NCBI RefSeq assembly: GCF_904848625.1
Contig: NZ_CAJHCP010000001.1
Location: 434,001 to 498,000, forward strand
DNA length: 64,000 nucleotides
Direction: 5' to 3'
From: Paraburkholderia metrosideri
GTDB lineage: Bacteria > Pseudomonadota > Gammaproteobacteria > Burkholderiales > Burkholderiaceae
Shown here: in pieces, positions 1 through 8,046 of the stretch
Numbering within the stretch: position 1 is the first letter of the stretch
Layout of the letters: the number at the start of each line of letters is the position of its first letter
Made by a program: the position numbers and the translations under genes
The notes under the pieces: model-generated
The model's input: the letters and a program-made list of their open reading frames with translations, nothing else
Database searches by the model: none
Told to the model about the DNA's origin: nothing

Positions 1-486
1 GCCGATCCGGATCGCCACATCGATGCCCGCATCGACGAGATCGACCAGTTGATCCGTCAGTCGTAGATCGACGCGCACGCCGGGATAGCGGCGCAGAAAC
101 TCGCTGATCATCGGAGACACATGCTGGCGTCCAAACGACGACGTCATCGACACCCGCAGGCGACCCTGCGGCTCGGCCTGGGCGCGGCCGACCGATGCGC
201 GTGCGGCGGCCGCTGCGTCTAGCAGCGCCTCGGCGCGCGTCATGAAGACTTCACCGTCCTGCGTGAGGCTGATACGGCGGGTGGTCCGATGCAGCAATCG
301 CGCGCCGAGCAGCTTTTCGAGCTGCGCGATCCGCGAACTCGCCACCGCTGCCGACAAACCGAATTCGCGTCCCGCCGCCGATACATTGGCCAGCAGCGCA
401 GCGCGCACGAACAGCGCGACGTCGAGCAGGTCGAGCCGCTCCCGCTCGATGTACGACGACGGGGAAGTGACAGCAGTGCTAGCCAT
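1..486 (-). CDS. LysR-family transcriptional regulator (C-terminus cut by window edge)
   Basis: The first 162 codons of a LysR-type regulator are present. The start ATG is at 486 and the rest of the gene lies outside the window. Residues about 20-80 form the LysR winged helix-turn-helix (LLDVALFVRAALLANVSAAG, then RIAQLEKLLGARLLHRTTRR), followed by a hinge helix. The effector domain begins with the family-typical GRLRVSMTSSFGRQHVSPMI. It diverges from the dehydrogenase at 667, so it probably controls that gene and itself from the shared 180-bp gap, which is the usual LysR arrangement. The ligand cannot be predicted. Confidence 0.9.
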   Translation of the reverse strand, partial: MASTAVTSPSSYIERERLDLLDVALFVRAALLANVSAAGREFGLSAAVASSRIAQLEKLLGARLLHRTTRRISLTQDGEVFMTRAEALLDAAAAARASVGRAQAEPQGRLRVSMTSSFGRQHVSPMISEFLRRYPGVRVDLRLTDQLVDLVDAGIDVAIRIG

Positions 487-525
487 TATCTGGAAAATCC
501 AAAAGATGTTTCAGCCATTATGGCG

Positions 526-544
526 GTTTTGCGATAAGAAAAAC
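526..544. promoter_or_regulatory. Possible LysR-type operator between divergent genes
   Basis: The gap between the LysR gene and the dehydrogenase contains a small dyad, GTTTT (526-530) and AAAAC (540-544), in an AT-rich patch. AT-rich interrupted dyads in a LysR-target intergenic region often bind the regulator. The arms are short, so this is a weak call based mainly on position. Confidence 0.3.
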
Positions 545-666
545 TGTCTTACGATGACGTCCATGGATCGACGACGTCAGCCCGGGTTGCGGCGCAAAAA
601 ACGCCCGCCGGGATGCCGGATCGCCGATCTTCCCCTTATCCGAAACCCGAATGAACAGGAGTTGCC

Positions 667-1683
667 ATGAAAGCCGTCGGTCTCTATCGCTATCTGCCTA
701 TTGATCAAGCTGAATCGCTGGTCGATCTGGACATCCCGAAACCCGAAGCCACCGGCCGCGATCTGCTGGTGAAGGTCGAAGCGATCTCGGTCAATCCGGT
801 CGACACCAAGGTGCGCGCCCCGAAAGACACCGTTGAAAAGACGCCTCGCGTGCTGGGCTGGGACGCCGCTGGCACGGTCGCGGCGGTCGGGCCGGAGGTC
901 ACGTTGTTCAAGGTGGGCGATCCGGTGTTTTATGCAGGCAGCATCACGCGGCCGGGCGCGAACAGCGAGTTTCATCTGGTCGACGAACGGATTGCCGGGC
1001 GCAAGCCGGCATCGCTCGATTTCAGCCACGCGGCCGCGTTGCCGTTGACGGCGATCACCGCTTGGGAAGCGCTGTTCGACCGCCTGGGCGTGTCGCCGCA
1101 AGGTGCCGATGAAGGCCGCAGCGTGCTGATTTTTGGCGGCGCGGGCGGCGTGGGATCGATCGGCATCCAGCTCGCGAAGCAGTTGGCCAAGCTGAAGGTG
1201 ATCGCCACCGCGTCACGTCCTGAATCGGCGAAATGGGCGAAGGAACTGGGCGCCGACCATATCGTCGATCACTTCGGCGATCTGCCCGCGCAGTTGAAAC
1301 AGATCGGCATCGAGCAAGTGGACTACGTGCTGATTTTCAACGACACCGACCGGAATTTTCCGGCTGCGGCTGACGTGATCGCACCGCAGGGCAGCATTTG
1401 CTCGATCGTCGAGAACAGCAAGCCGGTGCCGGTCGAATTACTGAAGGCGAAAAGCGCCGGGTTTCATTGGGAATTCATGTTCACGCGCTCGATGTTCGGC
1501 ACGCCCGACATGATCGAACAGCACAAGCTGCTGACCGAAGTCGCGCGTCTGATCGACGCCGGCACGCTGCGTACGACGCTCGGCGAGAACTTCGGCAAGA
1601 TCAATGCGGAGAATCTGCGTCGCGCGCACCAGTTGCTCGAAGCAGGCCGCGCGATTGGCAAGGTGGTGTTGACGGGCTTCTGA
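667..1683 (+). CDS. Zinc-type alcohol dehydrogenase-like / quinone oxidoreductase-like protein (MDR superfamily)
   Basis: This 338-residue protein has the medium-chain dehydrogenase/reductase layout. The N-terminal GroES-like domain (about 1-130) includes the SVNPVDTKVRAP segment. The Rossmann domain carries the nucleotide-binding loop GGAGGVGSIGIQLAK near residue 157, followed by TASRPESAKWAKELGADHIVD. The structural cysteine cluster of true zinc alcohol dehydrogenases is absent, so an NADPH-dependent quinone or enone reductase is the better expectation. An AGGAG ribosome site sits just before the ATG. It is divergent from the LysR gene, its likely regulator. The substrate is unknown. Confidence 0.88.
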   Translation: MKAVGLYRYLPIDQAESLVDLDIPKPEATGRDLLVKVEAISVNPVDTKVRAPKDTVEKTPRVLGWDAAGTVAAVGPEVTLFKVGDPVFYAGSITRPGANSEFHLVDERIAGRKPASLDFSHAAALPLTAITAWEALFDRLGVSPQGADEGRSVLIFGGAGGVGSIGIQLAKQLAKLKVIATASRPESAKWAKELGADHIVDHFGDLPAQLKQIGIEQVDYVLIFNDTDRNFPAAADVIAPQGSICSIVENSKPVPVELLKAKSAGFHWEFMFTRSMFGTPDMIEQHKLLTEVARLIDAGTLRTTLGENFGKINAENLRRAHQLLEAGRAIGKVVLTGF

Positions 1684-2084
1684 TTCGCTTTTTAGATTCT
1701 TTCGCTTATCGGGTATAGCCGGCGGCGCAGCAATGCGCGCCGGCTATACGCGTTTGAAGTTCATCAAATCGTGTTAGGCCGCGTCATGCGGTGGTGCGAT
1801 GCAATGCATGCCGGCATCGTTTCAAAACATGCTGTTCACGCGCATCTGCCATCAGCCGCACGCACAGAAAACCCAATGCGCAAGCGGGTTAACACCCAAG
1901 CTCTCACCGCACACGAAGCGTGTCGCTTGGCGTTAGACTGGTAATGCATCATGCTAAAACAGTTGCGTGTCTCGTGGCCCAACTGGCCGGAGGCCGGTCC
2001 GTGATTCATCACCGGTTTCGTCAGGCGGTGCACAGGCAGTAGCGTCGATGCGGGCGCGCAGCGGCACAACAACGAGGTGACAGT
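1684..2084. other. Intergenic region, 401 bp
   Basis: Apart from the hairpin at 1713-1749 and the GAGG ribosome site just before 2085, I see no gene or repeat here. It presumably carries the promoter of the secreted-protein gene at 2085. Confidence 0.5.
1713..1749 (+). terminator. Terminator-like hairpin after the dehydrogenase
   Basis: Perfect 12-bp arms (1713-1724 and 1738-1749) enclose a 13-nt loop, starting 30 bp after the stop codon at 1683. Only a short, weak T-run follows, so termination is probable but not certain. Confidence 0.55.
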
Positions 2085-2657
2085 ATGAGCTCGAGCTTCA
2101 AACTCTCCGCCGTTTCCGTTGTTTCAGTGATTGCTTCTCTCGCCTGCGCATTCGCGCCCGGTGCGCTCGTCCAGGTCGCGCATGCGGCCACGCCGATCAC
2201 GGTGACGTCGCAGGCCGCTCTCGACGGTCCAATCCGCTACACGGTTCGTGTCACGTCCAAACAGTTTGGCAATTCGCAGGAAACCCGCACGATCCGCTCC
2301 GGCGAGTCGGACGATTTCACGTGGAAGACCGTGCCGCCCGGTGGCCCGGTAGCGGGAACGGATGACTGTCCGAATTATTCGTCGCTGCCGGTCGACACTA
2401 ACGGGGCGATGATCCGCCAGACGCAGATCCGTTTTGCGCCGGTTGTCGCCAATGACGGCACGGCCACTGTGCAGATGAGCTTCCAGGCACAAACGCCGCA
2501 CGGTGTGAAGACCGTGACGAACGCCGGGAAGACGCTCAAATGTCCCAACGACGTGACCGTCAGTCAGATTCTGCGCTTTACGATGCCGGTCAATGGCAGC
2601 ACGAAAACGCTGACGCTCAATGACGGTACCGAGGTGGCGATCAGCGCGAAGCGTTGA
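2085..2657 (+). CDS. Secreted protein of unknown function (DUF6013-like)
   Basis: This 190-residue protein starts with a clear signal peptide (hydrophobic residues 8-32, probable cleavage after VAHA at about residue 34). The mature part is beta-rich and has two cysteines (in DDCPNYS and TLKCPND) that could form a disulfide. No catalytic motif is visible. It resembles a small periplasmic family seen mostly in Burkholderia, which I recall as DUF6013, but this is from memory. A GAGG site precedes the ATG. It stands alone, with convergent genes downstream. Confidence 0.7.
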   Translation: MSSSFKLSAVSVVSVIASLACAFAPGALVQVAHAATPITVTSQAALDGPIRYTVRVTSKQFGNSQETRTIRSGESDDFTWKTVPPGGPVAGTDDCPNYSSLPVDTNGAMIRQTQIRFAPVVANDGTATVQMSFQAQTPHGVKTVTNAGKTLKCPNDVTVSQILRFTMPVNGSTKTLTLNDGTEVAISAKR

Positions 2658-2721
2658 CGTTGACGTCGACAGCGGCACGCACGCAGGCAGGTTGCGCAAC
2701 CTCTGCGGTGAAGTGCGAACG

Positions 2722-2748
2722 AGCCGCCTTTACCTAGCGAAGGCGGCT
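2722..2748. terminator. Hairpin between convergent genes
   Basis: Arms AGCCGCCTT (2722-2730) and AAGGCGGCT (2740-2748) form a 9-bp GC-rich stem with a 9-nt loop. It lies between the secreted-protein gene and the converging FetB-like permease gene. No T-tract follows on either strand, so this is a structural call only. Confidence 0.4.
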
Positions 2749-2902
2749 GCGCGGATCAGAGCAGGGTCCGCGTTGCGCTTGCCGCATGGCCGCATGTCGG
2801 GCTTAGCAACAATAACGGGTTGTCACGCGCCGTTCTGCACCATCACCTGCAGCGGGCGTGCGATAACTTCGCCGAGCGTGCCTGCGCGTACCCGGGCATT
2901 GC

Positions 2903-3712
2903 CTAAGCGCGCTTCGCCGCCGCCCGCTCCACCAGCCGCGTCGACAGAAACCGGTGTTCCGCAGAAAAGAGCCGGCGATACGTCAGCAGCACCGCCCCCA
3001 CCGTGCCCAATGCGGACGATGCGGCAATCAGAAACATGATGACGATCTGATAACGCACCGCCTGCAACGGCGACTGTCCCGCCAGCACCTGACCGGTCAT
3101 CATGCCGGGCAGGCTGACCACGCCGACTACCGCCATCTGGTTCAGCGTCGGCATCATCCCCGCACGCACCGCCTGGCGTGCCGGCGCCTGCGCCGCCTCC
3201 CAGCGCGTCGCGCCGAGCGCCAGCGCCATGTCCACGCGGTCGCGCCGCGCGGTCAGTTCTTCGGTCATGCGTTCGATTCCGAGCGACACGCCCGTCAACG
3301 TATTGCCGAGAATCATGCCGAGGATCGGGATGGCGTACTGCGGCTCGTACCACGGGTGAATGCGGATCACGACGAACAGGCCAACTGATGCCACCAGCCA
3401 CGAACTGACCCAGATCGACAGCACGCTGTCCGCGCGTTGCCCGGCGTAGGTGCGGCTGCCACGGTTCGCGCCCGCGAATCCGGCGATCAGCGTCATCACG
3501 ATCATCAGCGGCAGGACCACGAACCAGTGGTCGTAATGAAACACCCAGCCGAGCACATAGCCGATGGCCAGCAACTGGACGACGGTACGCACCGCTGCCC
3601 ACGCGAGCTTGCGCTCCAGATCGAGCTTCAACGCCACCGACACCGCGCCATTCACGACGATCAGCAGCGCGGCAATCGCGACGTCCCACAGACTCAGGTT
3701 TTGCAGCGTCAT
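2903..3712 (-). CDS. fetB: ABC transporter permease, FetB (YbbM)-like
   Basis: This 269-residue membrane protein matches the UPF0014/FetB family of iron-export permeases. It has about seven hydrophobic segments and the conserved stretch ILGMILGNTLTGVSLGIERM, then LALGATRWEAA, where ATPase coupling is expected, and SLPGMMTGQVLAGQSPLQAV. I chose the start at 3712 because its ATG overlaps the stop of the ATPase gene (ATGA), indicating translational coupling. A longer upstream extension is arginine-rich and looks non-coding. FetAB in E. coli exports iron under stress. Here the pair sits just downstream of mntP in the same direction. Confidence 0.87.
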   Translation of the reverse strand: MTLQNLSLWDVAIAALLIVVNGAVSVALKLDLERKLAWAAVRTVVQLLAIGYVLGWVFHYDHWFVVLPLMIVMTLIAGFAGANRGSRTYAGQRADSVLSIWVSSWLVASVGLFVVIRIHPWYEPQYAIPILGMILGNTLTGVSLGIERMTEELTARRDRVDMALALGATRWEAAQAPARQAVRAGMMPTLNQMAVVGVVSLPGMMTGQVLAGQSPLQAVRYQIVIMFLIAASSALGTVGAVLLTYRRLFSAEHRFLSTRLVERAAAKRA

Positions 3713-4422
3713 TGAGCGGGCTCCTCGTGTGCACGCGCAGGCGCGGCGCTCTCGTCGAGCACGCCGGCGCGCATGGTCAGATGCCGCTCGCTCATCCGGA
3801 CTGCCTGCGCGGGATCGTGCGACACCCACATCGACGCATGGCGGGAGGGATCGGCGTCGAACCACGCTTTGACCAGACCTTCAATGGCATGCGACGACTC
3901 CGGGTCGAGCGACGCAGTGGGTTCGTCGAGCAGCAACACTTCGGGCGTCAGTTGCAACACGCGAATCAGCGCGGCGATCTGCGCTTCGCCGCCGGACAAC
4001 TCGCTCGCACGCTGGTCGAGAAAGTGCTCGCCGCGGCCGGCCTGCATCGCCAGACTGGCTGCCCGCGCGCGGTCGAAGCGCACGTCGCGATAAGTGCGCA
4101 ACTCGAAGGGATAACGCAGATTGTCTTCGACGGTGCCGTCGAGTAACGCGGGCCGTTGCCGGATATAGGCGACGTTGCGTCGATAGCGCGGAATCGCCGC
4201 GCGCTCGACCGGTTTGCCGTGCCACAGTACGCGCCCGGCGTCGAGTGGATCGAGCAGTGCGAGTGCACGCAGAAACACGCTCTTGCCCGAGCCGGACGGC
4301 CCGGTGATCGCGACACGGTCGCCTGCATGCAACGCGAAGGTGGTCGGCTGCAACAGCGTCTGGCCGCGCTGCGCATCACGCCGAACGATGCCGTCAGCGA
4401 GAACAAGGGGGACGTCGGTCAT
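3709..4422 (-). CDS. fetA: ABC transporter ATP-binding protein, FetA (YbbL)-like
   Basis: This 237-residue ATPase has Walker A (GPSGSGKS, about residue 40), the signature LSGGEAQIAALIR and Walker B VLLLDEPTAS, followed by the switch histidine in WVSHDPAQA. Its stop overlaps the start of the FetB-like permease by 4 bp, so the two form a transporter. Only one permease is adjacent and no binding protein is present, as expected for the FetAB exporter. It starts 90 bp after the mntP stop on the same strand. No strong terminator is visible in between, so readthrough from mntP is plausible. Confidence 0.87.
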   Translation of the reverse strand: MTDVPLVLADGIVRRDAQRGQTLLQPTTFALHAGDRVAITGPSGSGKSVFLRALALLDPLDAGRVLWHGKPVERAAIPRYRRNVAYIRQRPALLDGTVEDNLRYPFELRTYRDVRFDRARAASLAMQAGRGEHFLDQRASELSGGEAQIAALIRVLQLTPEVLLLDEPTASLDPESSHAIEGLVKAWFDADPSRHASMWVSHDPAQAVRMSERHLTMRAGVLDESAAPARAHEEPAQ

Positions 4423-4512
4423 GTTGGATCGAAATGGCGTAATTGACGTATTGGCGTAGTGGGGGACTGCGCCATCTGTCTAACCGGTCGGCGTGCGCGC
4501 GTCAATAGCCGG

Positions 4513-5082
4513 TCAGCCGATGATCTTAAGATGCTCCGCCAGAATGATGCCGCCAATTCCGATCAGCACGACGCCACCGGCCAACTCTGCGCGTCGGCCG
4601 GCTACGTGTCCGATGACCCTGCCGAGCATCACGCCGATCGTCACCATCAGCGTGGTGGCCAGACCGATTGCGGCGGCGGTGGAGTAAATGTTGACGTCGA
4701 CAAACGCGAGGCCGGCGCCGACCGCCATGGCGTCGATACTCGTCGCGAAGCCGGTCACGGCCAGCAGCCAGAACGAGTGGGCCGCGGGCTTTTTCTCTTC
4801 GACTTCCGGCGTGCGAAAGCCGTTCAGCACCATGCGCGCACCGAGAATGAACAGCAGCGTGAACGCGATCCAGTGATCCCACGCGGACACGTATTGGGCC
4901 GCCGCCTTGCCGAGGAACCAGCCGATTAACGGAGTCAGCGCTTCGATCACACCGAAGATGAGTCCGGTGCGCAGCGCTTCGCGCCAGTGAGGACGATGGA
5001 GGGTCGCGCCTTTGCCGATAGCGGCTGCGAAGGCGTCGGTGGACATGGCGAAAGCAAGCAACAGCGTAGCGACAGGATTCAT
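4513..5082 (-). CDS. mntP: Manganese efflux pump MntP
   Basis: This 189-residue, six-helix membrane protein has the duplicated MntP motif with membrane-embedded aspartates: [17 protein letters not shown] at about residues 8-24 and [17 protein letters not shown] in the second half. It exports Mn2+ across the inner membrane. The start at 5082 gives the standard family length. A longer reading frame upstream runs through the riboswitch and is not protein-like. A yybP-ykoY riboswitch lies directly upstream (5161-5266), the classic arrangement for mntP. FieF-type and FetAB-like genes flank it on the same strand. Confidence 0.95.
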   Translation of the reverse strand: MNPVATLLLAFAMSTDAFAAAIGKGATLHRPHWREALRTGLIFGVIEALTPLIGWFLGKAAAQYVSAWDHWIAFTLLFILGARMVLNGFRTPEVEEKKPAAHSFWLLAVTGFATSIDAMAVGAGLAFVDVNIYSTAAAIGLATTLMVTIGVMLGRVIGHVAGRRAELAGGVVLIGIGGIILAEHLKIIG

Positions 5083-5160
5083 GACAGGAGTGGCTCGAGG
5101 TCCATGGTCGGGCGGAAAACCGCGACACACCTCCGCGCCCGACCGGTCGCGTGGTGTGTC

Positions 5161-5266
5161 GATGGTCTTGCCAACCAAACGGCTACCTGCACCACGGTCT
5201 GCGCGACCGAGTATGTTGATGCAGGCGCTTCTGGGTAGAAGCCGGCTACTCCCCAAAGACAGGGCG
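5161..5266 (-). promoter_or_regulatory. yybP-ykoY manganese riboswitch
   Basis: Read on the minus strand, the leader holds the conserved elements of the Mn2+-sensing yybP-ykoY element in order. TTTGGGGAGTAGCC lies at about 5258-5245, the second conserved loop ATCAACATACTCGG at about 5220-5207, and the closing GGCAAGACCATC at about 5172-5161. Pairing segments lie between them. The element ends about 80 nt before the mntP start. In E. coli the related element turns mntP on when Mn2+ is bound. The same logic is inferred here. Confidence 0.93.
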
Positions 5267-5335
5267 CAAGCTTAACATGCAAGAAAGCATTTCGTAATAA
5301 TGGGGCGGGTGTTGCCGGGGCGTTCTGGGTAGGCG

Positions 5336-6277
5336 CTATTTGACGAGGTCGTCCAGACGTTCGTCATCGATGCCGGCGGGTTCGAGGTGCGCGGTGACGT
5401 CGGCGGACTGGAACAATTGCTGGACGGCTTTTTCTGCGTTGTCGCTGATCGCGTGGCCTTCGTTGACCGACAGCGAGCCGTCCACTTCCACATGGAATTC
5501 GACGAACACCCGGTCGCCGCCGTCACGCGTGCGGAGATCGTGAACGTCCTGCACGCCCTCGCAGCCTCGCACGGCAGCTTCGATACGCGCGCGCTCGGGC
5601 GGGTCCAGCTCACGGTCGAGCAACTGCACCAGGGCCTGCGAGGCCATGCCGCGCGCGTTCCACAGTATGTACAACGAGATGACCATCGCACCGATCGCGT
5701 CAGCGCGGGACCAGTCGAGAAAATGATCGAGCAGCAGTGCGAGCAGGACGGTCAGATTGACGGCGACGTCGGTGACATAGTGAGCGCGATCGGCGGCAAT
5801 CGCGGTGGACCCGGTGCGCCGGACCACCAGCGTTTGCATGCCGACCAGTCCCGCGGCGGCCAGCGAGCTTCCCACGATCACCACAATGCCGAAGCCGGTC
5901 TGGTTCAGCGCTTGAGGGATGAAGAAACGGCGAGTCGACTCGATGCCGAGTCCGACCGCCGCGGCCGCCAGCAGCAACGCCTGAACGAAGGCCGCGATCG
6001 CTTCGGCTTTGCCGTGTCCATAGCGATGGCCGCGATCGACGGGCCGCGCGGCGTAGCGGACGCCCGCAAAGGTCACTGAAGACGCGAGGACGTCGACCAG
6101 TCCATCGGCGGCGGATGTCAGCAGCGAAATCGAGCCCGTTGCCAGCCACGCCCACACCTTGATGACCACCAGCGCCAGCGCCACTACGAGCGCCACGATG
6201 GACGCCATGCGCCGGAGTGCTTCATCGGACATGCGTTCGGACATTATGTCGGCCTTCTGGGGTGTCGATACCTGCAT
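5336..6277 (-). CDS. Cation diffusion facilitator transporter, FieF-like
   Basis: This 313-residue CDF protein has six predicted membrane helices and a C-terminal cytoplasmic domain (from about residue 225). The metal site is complete: D58 and D62 in the second helix and H166 and D170 in the fifth, with the same 104-residue spacing as D49/H153 of E. coli FieF. This DD-HD type generally moves Zn2+ or Fe2+ out of the cell in exchange for protons. An internal ATG at 6244 (MSERM) is an alternative start. It lies upstream of the riboswitch-mntP-fetAB genes on the same strand, making a metal-efflux neighbourhood. Confidence 0.88.
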   Translation of the reverse strand: MQVSTPQKADIMSERMSDEALRRMASIVALVVALALVVIKVWAWLATGSISLLTSAADGLVDVLASSVTFAGVRYAARPVDRGHRYGHGKAEAIAAFVQALLLAAAAVGLGIESTRRFFIPQALNQTGFGIVVIVGSSLAAAGLVGMQTLVVRRTGSTAIAADRAHYVTDVAVNLTVLLALLLDHFLDWSRADAIGAMVISLYILWNARGMASQALVQLLDRELDPPERARIEAAVRGCEGVQDVHDLRTRDGGDRVFVEFHVEVDGSLSVNEGHAISDNAEKAVQQLFQSADVTAHLEPAGIDDERLDDLVK

Positions 6278-6547
6278 GAGACCACGCTTTGCGGGTCGGT
6301 GGGTAGGTCGGTGGGCTGGAGCAGAATCGGTCGAGTTACGCGCGCTCGGCTGCGTCGATCATCCGCCATCACGCGTGACGTGCCGCCGGTGAATGCGATG
6401 CCGGGCAGCGTGGCGAGGCAAGAGGGTGCGCGTTCCTGCCATCGCAGGATAATGAGTGCGGGGATAAAACTGGCGGACGAGCGAAGGGCGATCGAGCGGA
6501 ACGGGATAGGGAAGGGCGAAGAGGTGGAGGTGCAGCTGCGCGCGGTG

Positions 6548-6570
6548 GTTATATGTCAACGTGATATAAC
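6548..6570. promoter_or_regulatory. Operator-like dyad GTTATAT-N9-ATATAAC
   Basis: Perfect 7-bp arms (6548-6554 and 6564-6570) around a 9-bp centre form an AT-rich dyad in GC-rich DNA. It lies about 270 bp upstream of the CDF transporter start. Its size and symmetry suit a dimeric repressor such as a PadR-, MarR- or TetR-type protein, but no such gene is adjacent. Confidence 0.4.
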
Positions 6571-6573
6571 TCG

Positions 6574-6606
6574 CTGTCGAGGCTGTCGAGGCTGTCGAGG
6601 CTGTCG
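6574..6606. repeat. 9-bp tandem repeat, 3.7 copies
   Basis: The unit CTGTCGAGG occurs three times exactly (6574-6582, 6583-6591, 6592-6600), followed by a partial CTGTCG. A 9-bp period keeps the reading frame, encoding Asp-Ser-Leu repeats on the minus strand. It lies between the two dyads. Confidence 0.85.
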
Positions 6607-6626
6607 CGATTGTCGATGCGCGGATT

Positions 6627-6646
6627 TGTCATGTTGTGACATGACA
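6627..6646. promoter_or_regulatory. Operator-like dyad TGTCATGT-TGTG-ACATGACA
   Basis: Perfect 8-bp arms (6627-6634 and 6639-6646) surround a 4-bp centre. A 20-bp perfect dyad is rare by chance and is typical of a repressor site. It encloses the ATG of a 27-codon minus-strand frame. No regulator gene is nearby. Confidence 0.45.
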
Positions 6647-6825
6647 TTCATGGGCGGAAATCACGCGGCCCTTTGCTTGCCTTCGGGCGTGGCCTTGCAA
6701 CGGCAACGGCAATAGCAATAGAAACAGCAACGACACAATCGCCGCCTCACACGCCATGCAAAATAGAAAAGCACGTCACCTACCATCGCCACGTGAAGAC
6801 GGTCGTCAATTACACAATCGGCGAA

Positions 6826-7086
6826 CTAGCTGAAGTCGTTCACGCTAAGCAGAACCATCGCCATGTGCGGATTAAAGTGCCAAGCCTTGTAGGCGGCCGA
6901 GCGAATCTTCGCCTGATTGGCGGTGAATACTTCCGTGGGAGAGCAACCGGAGTCGTCACCGAGAATGCGCATCGCAGCACTCGATATCCGCCCGGGAATC
7001 GTCGCTGCGCCGTCATGGATCGTGAAGTTCAGCGAGCCGCTGCCGGTGTCGTCGCGCGGGTCCGATACGGCAAAGAGATTTTTCAT
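6826..7086 (-). CDS. Small hypothetical protein (possibly DUF1488-like)
   Basis: This 86-residue protein has no signal peptide or membrane segment. The stretch LNFTIHDGAATIPGRISSAAM, then helical sequence to the end, resembles the short DUF1488 family in layout, but the match is weak. A GGAG site lies 8 nt before the ATG on the minus strand, which supports real translation. Its neighbourhood is gene-poor. The function is unknown. Confidence 0.55.
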   Translation of the reverse strand: MKNLFAVSDPRDDTGSGSLNFTIHDGAATIPGRISSAAMRILGDDSGCSPTEVFTANQAKIRSAAYKAWHFNPHMAMVLLSVNDFS

Positions 7087-7491
7087 GTTGGCATCTCCAA
7101 TCCAGAATACCGGGCAAGTCCGTCGAAACGATTGATCGCTAGCAGCGGGGCCGGGAAGTCAGATTCACGCAGCGGGAGATTTGAAACCGGTCAGCGCATT
7201 GACCTGCATCGGGGTGCATTTGCATGATCGGAAAGCCGCCAGCCTGAATGACGTGGCAGCAAGTAATGTTCCGCGAACGCCGGTTCAAGATGAGGTTGCA
7301 GTACCCCGAATGACATCGGCGGATAGGCCGTTTTCCTCCGATCAAGCAATGCTCTTTGACAACGCATCAAGCCTCCGTACGCGGTCACTGCGCAGGGAGG
7401 CAACCACGACGACCCGCTGATAATCCATCAAGTCTGGCAACGGGTATCAACAATGTCGGACAACGCACTGGTTGCTCAGCAGCCCACCTTC
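7087..7491. other. Intergenic region, 405 bp
   Basis: I see no gene, repeat or clear terminator here. Open frames on both strands are short, lack ribosome sites and look like composition artefacts. The promoter of the small gene ending at 6826 must lie here. Confidence 0.45.
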
Positions 7492-7773
7492 TCACTGATA
7501 CATCCCATTAGGCAGGCGACCGTGATAGGGCGTGTTACGGCAGTGGCCCCACGGACCCAGCCAGGATCCCGGCGGGCAGGCATAGCTCGTTGCCGCAGGT
7601 GGGGCATAGACGACCGGTGCCTGCTCCACGATCACGGGCGCTGCGAAACGGCATTGGCCCCAGGCATTACGCCACCCGCCAGGCCCGCAACCTTGTGCGG
7701 CTTCTGCTGTGCCAATGGACAGCGCGAGTACGGCGGCGGCGACGACAACGGATGCAATATTCTTGTGGTTCAT
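7492..7773 (-). CDS. Small secreted Gly/Cys/Trp-repeat protein (GCG_CRPN-like)
   Basis: This 93-residue protein has a signal peptide cleaved after about residue 25 (AEA^AQG). The mature part starts with GCGPGGWRNAWGQCR and later repeats the pattern in CPPGSWLGPWGHCRN, giving two Cys-x-x-Gly-x-Trp...Trp-Gly-x-Cys modules with four cysteines. The leading GCG followed by Cys/Pro-rich repeats recalls the GCG_CRPN prefix family, whose role I do not know. I chose the start at 7773 because an AGGAG site precedes it. The longer upstream extension lacks one. Confidence 0.72.
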   Translation of the reverse strand: MNHKNIASVVVAAAVLALSIGTAEAAQGCGPGGWRNAWGQCRFAAPVIVEQAPVVYAPPAATSYACPPGSWLGPWGHCRNTPYHGRLPNGMYQ

Positions 7774-8046
7774 GATCGACTCCTGTCGGTTTGCGTCAGA
7801 GTTGTTCTGACTGACGGAAGTCATTGTGCGCGACGACAATTAGCAGAAAATGAGGCGGCTCACCGCGCATTGCGCGACAGGTTCACGCATGCGTGATCGG
7901 GCGACGGGGTACCGCATGCAGCGCGCATTTCCGTCCGGCGACCGGAAGGTAGCGAGCCGGGAGTCAAACCTGGCAAACCCGAGGACCCACCAGGCACGCA
8001 ACGTGCTGCTAGCTGCGCAACGTAGAAAAAACCGTGGAGCCTCTCA

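Larger units (their letters stand above)
6278..6825. other. Intergenic region, 548 bp, with dyads and a tandem repeat
   Basis: I see no convincing standard-length gene here. It carries a dyad at 6548-6570, a 9-bp tandem repeat at 6574-6606 and a second dyad at 6627-6646, each listed separately. Read on the minus strand, a 27-codon frame starts at the ATG inside the second dyad and reads MTNPRIDN, then DSL repeats, ending within the first dyad. Whether it is translated is unknown. Confidence 0.5.

Noticed and set aside
2823..3734. 303-residue frame overlapping the FetB-like gene
   Set aside because: It is a shifted frame of the same strand with Arg/Ala-rich sequence and no homology.
6673..7227. 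184-residue plus-strand frame over the small DUF1488-like gene
   Set aside because: It lacks a ribosome site and domain signals, and the minus-strand gene has both a good ribosome site and protein-like sequence.
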